A stretch of 56,879 nt of DNA from UBA3305 sp002373555 (GTDB lineage: Bacteria; Bacillota; Clostridia; Lachnospirales; Lachnospiraceae): NCBI GenBank assembly GCA_946612455.1, contig CAMOER010000015.1, positions 1 through 56,879 on the forward strand, given 5' to 3'. Shown here piece by piece: positions 8,834 through 16,800 of this stretch. Position 1 is the first letter of the stretch; every line of letters begins with the position of its first letter. Below the pieces are notes generated by a model. That model was not told the DNA's origin. It did not search any database and saw only the letters and a list, made by a program, of their open reading frames with translations. Made by a program: the position numbers and the translations under genes.

Positions 8834-9541
8834 ATGAAAATGAAAAATACCCGCGGGGCGGTCAGCCGCTCGGTCGTTCTGCTGTTGATCCTGATCGGCA
8901 TCATGCTGGTCATCATCGCGGTCCCGGCCTGGAACGCTTTCCGCTACCGCTCGGAACGCATCGGCTGCGAGCAGGCCATGAAATCGGCCGGCGACGGCCT
9001 GATCATCGAGTATCTGGGCAGCTTTGAAGAATCGGATATCCGCGAAGCGAGAGATACGCTGGAGCGCGTGATGCCCGCGAGAGAGGATCTCTGCCCCGTC
9101 CACGGAAACATTTATCTGATCAAAGACGCGAACGGCATTTATACACCTGTCTGCGGTCTGCACGATCCGGACGTAAAACGCCGTACCCGGCTGAATGCTT
9201 CCTATGCGGAAGAGATGCTTGCGACGGCACGGAGAAAATCGGTTCCGGCCGGGCAGCGCGATCCGGAATCGATTGAGATCACAGTCAACGGAAAGCCGCT
9301 GACATGCGTGCATGTCACGGAGGAGGAAGTCATCCACCGCGGCACGGCTACCACGAACGGCTACGAAGGCGTTGTCTGTTACTACGGAACGGCGGGAGAT
9401 TTTACATTCTCCCCGAAGACGGCACACAAGGGAATGGGGAGCGCGAAGGAAGGCGAGATCTGTTACTTTGTTTACGCCGATGAAAAGTACTGTGCGATCT
9501 GGCGTTCCAACGACGGCTGGGACGGCGATGCCTATCAATAA
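8834..9541 (+). CDS. Single-span pilus-locus protein, pilin-like
   Basis: 235 residues with one N-terminal membrane span (about 12-33) behind a basic start, then an outer domain. The Gly-Ala junction before the span recalls a prepilin leader but Glu +5 is missing. A CPVHGxIY...GxYTPVCGLHDPD block at about residues 95-115 resembles the Cys/His-containing beta segments of pilin-like proteins in Gram-positive type IV pilus loci. The gene starts two bases after pilC stops, so it is certainly in the operon. It may be a minor pilin or an assembly factor; I recognise no named family. Confidence 0.75.
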   Translation: MKMKNTRGAVSRSVVLLLILIGIMLVIIAVPAWNAFRYRSERIGCEQAMKSAGDGLIIEYLGSFEESDIREARDTLERVMPAREDLCPVHGNIYLIKDANGIYTPVCGLHDPDVKRRTRLNASYAEEMLATARRKSVPAGQRDPESIEITVNGKPLTCVHVTEEEVIHRGTATTNGYEGVVCYYGTAGDFTFSPKTAHKGMGSAKEGEICYFVYADEKYCAIWRSNDGWDGDAYQ

Positions 9542-9581
9542 AGAAACCTGTCAGTCGGGGAAGAAAATACCTTTACCAATG

Positions 9582-9626
9582 CCTTCCCCTTCAGGGGAAG
9601 GTGGCACGTCAGTGCCGGAAGAGGTT
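9582..9626 (+). repeat. Double-hairpin dispersed repeat that supplies the pilD RBS
   Basis: A perfect 8-bp hairpin, CCTTCCCC-TTCA-GGGGAAGG (9582-9601), is followed by GGCAC-GTCA-GTGCC (9602-9615) and GGAAGAGG. It resembles dispersed repeats common in Clostridia of the form CCTTCCCC...GGGGAAGGTGGCAC...GTGCCGGATGAGG. I saw no second copy in this window, so the family assignment rests on general knowledge. The terminal GGAAGAGG sits just before the pilD ATG. Confidence 0.6.
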
Positions 9627-10418
9627 ATGTCCATTTACGAATATACACCGATACTTATATACTTTGTTCTCCTCGCTGCTGTCCTCGGCGCCAGCCTCGG
9701 CTCGTTCCTCAACTGCGCCGCCTGGCGCATCGTGCACGGAGAATCCTTCTTAAAAGGAAGGAGCCACTGCACGACCTGCGGACATGCGCTCGGGTTCCTG
9801 GATCTGATCCCGGTCCTTTCCTGGGTCTTTCTGAAAGGAAAATGCCGTTACTGCGGCGAGAAGATCCCGGCGAGATACCCGCTCACGGAGCTTTTCTTCG
9901 CGGCGGTATCCGTCCTCTGTCTGCTGCGGTTCGATCTGACGGTACTGTGCCTGCGGAATTACATCTTCCTTTGCTGTCTGTTCCTGCTGACGCTGACGGA
10001 TATCGAGGACATGATGATCCCGGACGGCTGTCACATCGTTTCCGTGATCGCGTGGATCGTGACGTTTCCGTTTCTGTTTGACGGTTTCGGGGATGGCGTG
10101 TCCCATATCATTGCGGCAGTGGTCTACGGCGGCGGGCTGCTCGCTGTCTCCCTGATCCTGGACCGGGTGCTCGGACGGGAGTCGCTCGGCGGCGGCGATA
10201 TCAAGCTGTTCGCTGTAACGGGATTATATATCGGGCTGATCGGAACGCTGTTTGTGATGATCATCGCCTGCCTGGCAGGGCTGCTGTTTAACGCTGTCCG
10301 GGCAAAAGGAGAACAGGAAACCAAGGCATTTCCCTTCGGACCGTGGATCGCAGGAGCAGCGGCGCTGATGCTGCTGTTCGGGGATCCGCTGATCAACTGG
10401 TACATCGGTCTTCTGTAA
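9627..10418 (+). CDS. pilD: Prepilin peptidase / N-methyltransferase PilD
   Basis: A 263-residue polytopic membrane enzyme that cleaves prepilin leaders after Gly and methylates the new N-terminus. It shows the cytoplasmic zinc loop with two CxxC pairs (CTTC near residue 47 and CRYC near 74), and both catalytic aspartate motifs, LTDIEDMMIPD and GGGDIKL. About eight hydrophobic segments match the A24 peptidase family. ATG 9627 follows GGAAGAGG by two bases; GTG 9612 is an alternative start. It would process the prepilins encoded here, including pilA. Confidence 0.93.
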   Translation: MSIYEYTPILIYFVLLAAVLGASLGSFLNCAAWRIVHGESFLKGRSHCTTCGHALGFLDLIPVLSWVFLKGKCRYCGEKIPARYPLTELFFAAVSVLCLLRFDLTVLCLRNYIFLCCLFLLTLTDIEDMMIPDGCHIVSVIAWIVTFPFLFDGFGDGVSHIIAAVVYGGGLLAVSLILDRVLGRESLGGGDIKLFAVTGLYIGLIGTLFVMIIACLAGLLFNAVRAKGEQETKAFPFGPWIAGAAALMLLFGDPLINWYIGLL

Positions 10419-10430
10419 GGAGTGAAGATA

Positions 10431-11453
10431 ATGGCAAAGAAAACGATTCTCGGAATAGACATCGGATACGATCAGCTCAAACTCGCGCTGGTTTCCGGCG
10501 GCAGAGTGGTGAGCACGGCTTCCGCGGCCATGCCGGAGAACCTGATGGTGGACGGCCGGATCACCTCCAGGGAGACCATGAGCGACCTGATCCGGACGAC
10601 GATGAAAGAGAACGGGATCCGGGCGAATGACGCAGCCATCGCGCTGCCGAATGAAGCGGTCTACGTGAAAAACGTGAGCATGCCGCTGATGACGACGGAT
10701 CAGCTGGTCTATAACCTGCCGTTCGAATTCAACGATTACATCACCGGTGAGATCCGGGATTACATCTTTGATTACGCGGTGATCAAGGATGCGGAGGAAG
10801 AGCAGGAAGAGGATCCGGAGGATGAGAACAGCGGAAAAAAGATGAGCCTGATGGCTGTCGGCGCGGAGCGTTCGCTGATCGAGGACGCGCAGGCGATCCT
10901 GCGCAAAGCCGGTCTCCGGATGAAGATCGCATCGCCGGCGCTCTGCTCCTACATCAATCTGATCCGGGCGCAGAAAGACAGTCTGTATCAGATGGCCGAC
11001 GAGTTCGGGATCCTGGATCTGGGCTATGAAGAGATCCGTCTGTACATGTTCCGGGGGGACCGGCATGTCGCGACCAGAGAACTGGAAACCGGCCTCTCCA
11101 CATTGGATGACGTGATTGCAGACGCTTTCAGCGTGGACGTGCATCTGGCGCATACCTACCTGATGAACAACTATGAGAACTGTCTGGAGCGGGAGGAATG
11201 CCTGGCCGCCTATGAAAATATTGCGGTCGAACTGATGCGGGCGATGAACTTTTACCGCTTCAGCAATCCCGACAGCACGCTTTCAGATCTGTGGCTCTGC
11301 GGCGGCGGTGCAGTGATCCGGCCGCTGGCGGATTCTATCGGCGAAATGCTTGACATGGAGCTGCATCCCGCGTCCGAACTGGTCCCCGGCGGAGACGCGG
11401 TCGAAGAATGCAACAGTTTTGTGCAGGCGGTCGGCGTTACGTTCGGCATGTAA
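10431..11453 (+). CDS. pilM: Actin-like pilus assembly protein PilM
   Basis: A 340-residue cytoplasmic protein with an actin/FtsA fold: the phosphate-1 motif LGIDIGYDQLKLAL at the N-terminus, a central adenosine region, and a LWLCGGGAVI phosphate-2-like segment near residue 287. PilM binds the short cytoplasmic tail of PilN and links the motors to the membrane alignment proteins. A highly acidic linker (Glu/Asp-rich, about residues 120-138) is unusual. The start follows AAGGAG by 8 bases; the GTG at 10422 is in frame but overlaps that ribosome site. PilN follows directly. Confidence 0.88.
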   Translation: MAKKTILGIDIGYDQLKLALVSGGRVVSTASAAMPENLMVDGRITSRETMSDLIRTTMKENGIRANDAAIALPNEAVYVKNVSMPLMTTDQLVYNLPFEFNDYITGEIRDYIFDYAVIKDAEEEQEEDPEDENSGKKMSLMAVGAERSLIEDAQAILRKAGLRMKIASPALCSYINLIRAQKDSLYQMADEFGILDLGYEEIRLYMFRGDRHVATRELETGLSTLDDVIADAFSVDVHLAHTYLMNNYENCLEREECLAAYENIAVELMRAMNFYRFSNPDSTLSDLWLCGGGAVIRPLADSIGEMLDMELHPASELVPGGDAVEECNSFVQAVGVTFGM

Positions 11454-11466
11454 GGGGGTGATGCAG

Positions 11467-12180
11467 ATGGCCGGAATCAAAGGAATCAAAAGACCGGCAG
11501 ATACCGGGCGGGGGTCCGGGATCAGCCGGAAAGGCAGAGCCGGAAAAACGCGCGGGAAGCTGCCGGAGAAGACAACAATCAATCTTGTCATCAAAGACGA
11601 GAACAGCATCAAACCCCAGATCGCGGTCCCGGCGATCATCCTGATCTGCCTGCTGGCAGCGGTCTTCGGGAAATTCGCGGTCGCGGACCGGCTGATCTCC
11701 GCATCCCGGGCGGCCGGACAGGTGACGGAACTGCGGTCCGGGCTGGACAGCGCGTATGAGAAGCTCGCCTTCTATGCCGATGTGGAAGATAAGTATGCGC
11801 ATTATACCTACTCCGGGATGACGGAGGAGGAGATGACCAGAGTCGACCGCGTGGATGTGATGAAGCTGGTGGAAAAGGCGCTTTCCGAGGGATATACGCT
11901 CAGGAGCTGGACGGTCAGCGAGAACATCATGACGCTGCAGATGACGGGCAGCTCGCTGAAGGAGCTGAACCGGCTGTCGCAGATCCTGGAGCAGGAGTCG
12001 ATCGTTGACCAGTGCGTGATCACGACGGCGGACCGGAGCGAGAAGAACGATGTCCGCACGGATGTTGCAGCGACCTTTACGATTTACCTGCAGCGGGCCG
12101 ATACGGAGACGGCAGCGGATGCAGGGACAGCCGTCCCGGAAACAGCCGCGGCGGAGACCGAAGGAGGTGACGGACAGTGA
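11467..12180 (+). CDS. pilN: Pilus alignment protein PilN-like
   Basis: 237 residues with a basic cytoplasmic tail of about 50 residues, one membrane span at about 56-75 and an extracytoplasmic domain starting with a coiled-coil-like helix. The arrangement, and the position between pilM and a second single-span protein, is that of PilN. The C-terminal ~25 residues are Ala/Thr/Glu-rich and probably disordered. The AGGGGG at 11453 favours ATG 11467 over ATG 11461. It overlaps pilO by four bases. The sequence itself is weakly conserved, so the call rests mostly on topology and order. Confidence 0.78.
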   Translation: MAGIKGIKRPADTGRGSGISRKGRAGKTRGKLPEKTTINLVIKDENSIKPQIAVPAIILICLLAAVFGKFAVADRLISASRAAGQVTELRSGLDSAYEKLAFYADVEDKYAHYTYSGMTEEEMTRVDRVDVMKLVEKALSEGYTLRSWTVSENIMTLQMTGSSLKELNRLSQILEQESIVDQCVITTADRSEKNDVRTDVAATFTIYLQRADTETAADAGTAVPETAAAETEGGDGQ

Positions 12181-12773
12181 AGATCATGAGCAGAAATTTC
12201 ACACGTTCGGAAAAGATCCTTCTGCTGCTCCTGGCGGTGATCCTTCTGGGCCTGTTCTACTACAAGGCGGTCGACCAGAACGTGCGCAATTCGATCGCTT
12301 CCTCGGAAGCGGAGGCGCAGTCGCTCCAGACGGAGCTGACGGTCGTGCAGGCGAGAGTCCAGAATCTGGAGAAAATGCAGAAAGAAGTCGACGAGGTCAT
12401 GGGCGCGGAGGGAACGTCCAGGATGGAAAGCTACAACAACAGCAAGGCGGAGGTGGCTTTCCTGAATGATATCCTTTCGGAAGCCGGCGATTATTCGATC
12501 GCATTTTCGGAGGTAACCAGAAACGGAGATCAGATTCGCAGGGCATTTACGCTTTCGTACAAGACGGCGAATTACCGGGCTGCGGAAGACATCATGGAAA
12601 AGCTGTGTTCCGGCGAGTACCGGTGCCTGATCGGAGATGTGAACTGCAGTATCGCAGAAGACGGCGTCACCACCGCGAAGATGATGGCGACGTTTTATGA
12701 GACCATGGTGGGCGGCGTTCCCGATGCAGGACTGCCGGAGGATTCGGCAAAAACAAAAAATGTCACGGAATAA
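12177..12773 (+). CDS. pilO: Pilus alignment protein PilO-like
   Basis: 198 residues: a short basic start, a membrane span at about 12-30, a heptad-rich helix to about residue 70, then a small ferredoxin-like domain expected for PilO. GTG 12177 overlaps the TGA of pilN (GTGA) and has AAGGAGG 9 bases upstream, so translation is coupled. PilO pairs with PilN to form the alignment complex. No PilP or PilQ follows, as expected for a cell without an outer membrane. Confidence 0.78.
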   Translation: MKIMSRNFTRSEKILLLLLAVILLGLFYYKAVDQNVRNSIASSEAEAQSLQTELTVVQARVQNLEKMQKEVDEVMGAEGTSRMESYNNSKAEVAFLNDILSEAGDYSIAFSEVTRNGDQIRRAFTLSYKTANYRAAEDIMEKLCSGEYRCLIGDVNCSIAEDGVTTAKMMATFYETMVGGVPDAGLPEDSAKTKNVTE

Positions 12774-12802
12774 TCAAAAAAAGTTTTTCTGTGACGGTTC
12801 GT

Positions 12803-12823
12803 TTGACACCCGGGTGCTATAAT
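12803..12823 (+). promoter_or_regulatory. Promoter of pilA (extended -10)
   Basis: TGCTATAAT at 12815-12823 is a consensus extended -10. A TTGACA lies at 12803-12808 but only 9 bases upstream, too close for a -35, so the extended -10 would carry recognition. The overlap of TTGACA and the -10 could also mark an activator or alternative-sigma arrangement. It gives pilA an output separate from the machinery genes. Confidence 0.6.
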
Positions 12824-12898
12824 AAAGCCATAAAGTAAAGAAAACGCAAGGCAAAACAAAAGCAACCCGAAAACAAACAGCAACCCCAAAGAAATTCC

Positions 12899-12986
12899 GG
12901 CGGTTCCCGGCCGCCTGAGTCATACGAGCGGCAAAGCCGCAGGTCCGAGACCGGACCGCTTCGGCCGAGCAATGGTCCGGAGGAAG
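12899..12986 (+). promoter_or_regulatory. Structured pilA leader with alternative hairpins
   Basis: The roughly 190-base untranslated leader of pilA holds three GC-rich hairpins: GGCGG/CCGCC (12899-12915), GCGGC-AAA-GCCGC (12928-12940) and GGTCCG-AGAC-CGGACC (12942-12957). The CCGGACC strand at 12951-12957 can pair instead with GGTCCGG at 12974-12980, so two mutually exclusive stems exist. The GCAAAGCC core followed by GCAGGTCC recalls part of the class I cyclic-di-GMP riboswitch, but the rest of that consensus is not present. A regulatory switch is therefore a hypothesis. Confidence 0.45.
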
Positions 12987-13022
12987 ACAACAAAATACTA
13001 CATGTAGAAAAGGAGACTAAAC

Positions 13023-13418
13023 ATGGAAAAGATCAGAAACAAAAAGGGATTTACACTCGCTGAACTGCTTATCGTCGTAGCGATCATCGCTGTACTCGTC
13101 GCGATCGCGATCCCGGTGTTCACGACACAGCTGGAGAAGAGCCGTGAGGCTACCGACCTTGCAAATGTACGTGCTGCTTATGCTGAGCAGATGACGGCAC
13201 TGCTCGAGTGGGATGGCACCGATGCTAATCTGCCCGCTGATATTATTGTTCCGGCTAAGCAGACACAGGATAATTGGCAGAGTGCTGGAGATGAACCTAC
13301 TACTACAATTGCTGAAGGTCATCAGAATGCAGGTATTTCGGTTCCCGCAAGCACAACATCTTACGTTGTTTCAGTCACTGCTGATGGTACTGGTATCGAA
13401 GTCACCGCTGGTGACTGA
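13023..13418 (+). CDS. pilA: Major type IV pilin PilA
   Basis: 131 residues with a short leader ending in Lys-Lys-Gly, then FTLAELLIVVAI and the full hydrophobic alpha-1 helix. This is the most canonical prepilin in the locus, with Phe +1 and Glu +5. The globular domain is small and ends in an acidic Gly-Asp. A strong AAAAGGAGAC ribosome site, its own promoter and leader, and a terminator downstream mark it as the abundant fibre subunit. The 3' half of the gene is visibly less GC-rich than its neighbours, which fits diversifying selection or import of the exposed domain. Confidence 0.93.
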   Translation: MEKIRNKKGFTLAELLIVVAIIAVLVAIAIPVFTTQLEKSREATDLANVRAAYAEQMTALLEWDGTDANLPADIIVPAKQTQDNWQSAGDEPTTTIAEGHQNAGISVPASTTSYVVSVTADGTGIEVTAGD

Positions 13419-13670
13419 ATCACGTAATAGCCCGAATATATATCTTCTCAAGCCTCCAGAAAGGAATATTGAGGTAATAGTTAAAGAGAAGGATCCCCGC
13501 TCTACCGTCTTCGGTTTTACAAAAACCACAGCATTCCCACCCTGCTGTACGGTGAGCACCAAAAATGATTGCGGAAAAAAGAGGACACCTGCAATCCATA
13601 AAAAAGCATATTCGTTTTAGGTCTCCCCGCTGCTGCTCCGGGAAAGGCAGACAGCGGAAACCGGGAAAGG

Positions 13671-13697
13671 GCTTCGTCCATCAGGACGAAGCTTTTT
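13671..13697 (+). terminator. Rho-independent terminator after pilA
   Basis: GCTTCGTCC-ATCA-GGACGAAGC forms a perfect 9-bp stem followed by five T. It closes the pilA transcript. The region from 13419 to 13670 contains no gene I can support; a degenerate GGATCC...CGGTTTTACAAAAACC piece near 13490-13526 looks like a decayed R1 repeat. Confidence 0.88.
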
Positions 13698-13718
13698 CAA
13701 TTCCGGAAAGATTCAATC

Positions 13719-13747
13719 TTGATAGAATAGTCGCTTTGTTGTAATAT
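13719..13747 (+). promoter_or_regulatory. Promoter of the permease/cyclic-di-GMP gene
   Basis: TTGATA (13719-13724), a 17-base spacer and TAATAT (13742-13747) form a good housekeeping promoter. It lies just after the pilA terminator, so the next gene is transcribed independently of the pilus operon. Confidence 0.7.
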
Positions 13748-13831
13748 AAATATTGGATAATTATCATTTTCAATGCAAATCGTATTGCATTCAGTGCGAA
13801 TATGCAGAATCATTCAGGAAGGGGAATGGTT

Positions 13832-16800
13832 ATGGGTTCGTCACCGCAGAAAAGTTTCACCCCGGCGGTCTCACAGTTTTCCGCCTGGGCATTTTCGCTC
13901 GGCACATCTGTCGGCTGGGGTTCGCTTGTCGTCACGAGCAATTCCTATCTTGGCCAGGCAGGTCCCTGGGGCAGCGTCCTGGGCCTGATCATCGGCGGCC
14001 TGATCATGCTGGTCATCGCAAAGAATTATGCCTATCTGATGCAGATCTATCCGGAAGCCGGCGGCGCGTATGCGTTCGGCCGGGAAGTCTTCGGACATGA
14101 TTTCGGCTTTCTGACAGGCTGGTTCCTGGCGCTCGTCTATCTTGCCGTTCTGTGGGCGAACGCGACATCCATCCCGCTTTTTGCCCGGTATTTCATGGGT
14201 GAGATCTTTGAATACGGGAAGCTGTATACGATCTTCGGATATGACATCTATCTGGGGGAGGCGCTGATTACCATTCTCGCGCTGCTTCTGACAGCTGCCC
14301 TCTGTATCCGCGCCAGAAAGGCTTCGATCTATGCCATGACCGGTCTGGTCTGTGTGTTTGCCATCGGCATTACCGCTGCCTTTTTCGCGGCGGTCTTCGG
14401 ACACGGTCTGTCGTTTGATCCCGGTTTTCTTCCGGATTCTTCCGCCATATCGCAGGTGATCCTGATCGCCGCCATTTCCCCCTGGGCTTTTATCGGCTTT
14501 GAAAACATTTCCCATCTTTCCGAGGAGTTTTCCTTTCAAAAGTCGAAAGTATTCCGCGTGCTTGTAGCGGCGGTCATTTCCACGGTGCTGCTGTATGTCT
14601 TTGTGACGCTGCTTTCCGTGACGGCCTATCCCGCGCGCTATGCCACCTGGCTGGATTATATCCGGGATAGGGGGAATCTGTCAGGCCTGGAAGCACTGCC
14701 GGCCTTCTATGCCGCGCAGCATTACCTTGGCAGTGCCGGTGTCTGGATCCTGATGGCGTCTCTCCTGGCGCTTGTCATCACCAGCCTGATCGGAAATATG
14801 ACGGCCCTCAGCCGTCTGTTCTATGCGCTTGGCAAGGATATGATCCTGCCGGTAAAAGCGGGAGAACTGAACCGCTACGGAACGCCCGGCTATGCGATCG
14901 TGCTCGTTACGGCTGTTTCCCTGGTCATCCCGTTCGTCGGGCGTACGGCGATCGGCTGGATCGTGGATGTCACGACGATCGGTGCGACGCTGCTCTACGG
15001 TTTCGTTTCCGCTGCTGCGGCAAAGATCGCGGAAAAGCAGGAGGATAAGACGGAGCGGATCACCGGGACCGCAGGCGTGGTTCTCATGGTGCTGTTCGGC
15101 CTGTATCTTCTGCTCCCGACATTGATCTCCACCGGCTCGCTGGAGCGCGAGACTTATTTCCTGTTTATCGTCTGGAGCGTGCTCGGCTTTCTGTATTTCC
15201 GGCGGATCCTGCATTATGATAAGGAACGGCGGTTCGGCAATTCCAGCATTGTCTGGGTGGCGCTGCTCTCGCTGGTGCTCTTCATTTCGCTCATCTGGAT
15301 GCGGCAGTCGATGATCGCGTCGAATGACCGGATGCTGGAGAATGTACGTTCCTATTATGAGCAGATCGATGATGCCGACCGGCAGGCGGATGAACAGTAT
15401 ATCGAAGATCAGATCGATGAGATGGAGACAGCCAACACCCGGACGATCATGATGGCGGTCGGGATGTTCGTCTTCGCGATCATGATCATGCTGACCAACC
15501 ATTCCTATATGAACCGGCGCACGCTGGAGAGCGAGCGGTCCGCAAATATCGATCCGATGACGGGCGTCAAGAGCAAGCACGCCTGGATGAAGAAGGAGAC
15601 TGAATTCAACAACGCCATCAGTGCGGGCGAAGCAGGCGATTTTTCCATCGTTGTCTGCGACGTCAACGGGCTGAAGAAGATCAACGATACGCTCGGGCAC
15701 AAAGCCGGCGACGAATATATCTGCGCCGCCTGTAAGATGGTCTGTGAGATCTTCAAGCACAGCCCGGTCTTCCGGATCGGCGGCGACGAATTCGTGACGA
15801 TCCTGACCGGACGCGATCATACTGCGAGGAGAGAGCTGATGCAGCTCCTGCACGACCGTTCGGTAGCGCATATTTCCGAAGGCGGCGTGGTGGTATCCGG
15901 CGGCATTTCCGATTTCCGGCCGGGTGAAGACGTGAATTTCCACTCCGTATTCCAGCGGGCGGACGAGCTCATGTATGAGGAGAAGCAGCTGCTGAAGGGA
16001 CTCGGCGCGGTCACGCGTGATGAGGAGCCGGAGGAAGAGGATCAGCATGAAGAAGCCCCCGCCGTGCTCAATGTGCGGAAGAAAGTCATGATCGTGGAGG
16101 ATGAGGAGATCAACCGTCTGATGCTCGGCAATATCCTCACGGAAGACTATGATCTGCTGTATGCGGCCGACGGTCTGGAGGCCATGGAGATCGTGAAGGA
16201 GAATCAGGATGACCTCTCGCTCATGCTGCTGGATCTTCTGATGCCCAGAAAAGGCGGCATGGAAGTCCTGCAGGAGATGCGGCAGGATGCGGCGCTGAAG
16301 AAGATCCCGGTCATCGTCCTGACCGCGGATCAGCAGGCCGAGGTCGAATGTCTGAAACTCGGTGCAGCGGATTTCATCCCCAAGCCGTACCCGGCCTTTG
16401 AGATCATCAAGGCGAGGGTCGACAAGTGCATCGAGATGTCCGAGAACCGGGATATGATCCAGTCCACCGAAAGAGATGCGCTGACAAAGCTTTACAATGT
16501 GGAATATTTCACCCGGTATATCGAGCTGTATGACAAACACTACCGTGAAGCCAGCATGGATGCCGTCGTGATCGACGTGAACAGCTTCCATATGATCAAT
16601 GAGCGGTACGGAAAGCTTTACGGCGACAGCGTCCTCAGACGTCTCGGAAAAGGGATCCGGAAGCTGGCGCGGGAGATCGGCGGGGTCTGCTGCCGGCAGG
16701 GCGCGGACACCTTCCTGCTGTACTGCCCGCACCGGGAGGATTATGATGCGCTGTACACGGAGCTTTCAGACGGGCTGAATGAGAATGAGGATACCCAGAA

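Noticed and set aside
12803..12808. TTGACA as a normal -35 box of pilA
   Set aside because: It is only 9 bases from TATAAT. A working pair needs about 17, so the extended -10 was preferred.
12899..12986. Firm call of a cyclic-di-GMP riboswitch
   Set aside because: Only the GCAAAGCC-like core agrees. The upstream GAAA tetraloop arm and the closing GCCGGGxUGCC element of the class I consensus are not seen.
13213..13620. 135-residue frame overlapping the end of pilA
   Set aside because: It overlaps pilA in another frame and runs into the untranslated region and a decayed repeat. No start signal is seen.
14681..16732. 683-residue minus-strand frame opposite the permease/cyclic-di-GMP gene
   Set aside because: It lies opposite well-defined GGDEF and receiver domains and has antisense-type composition.
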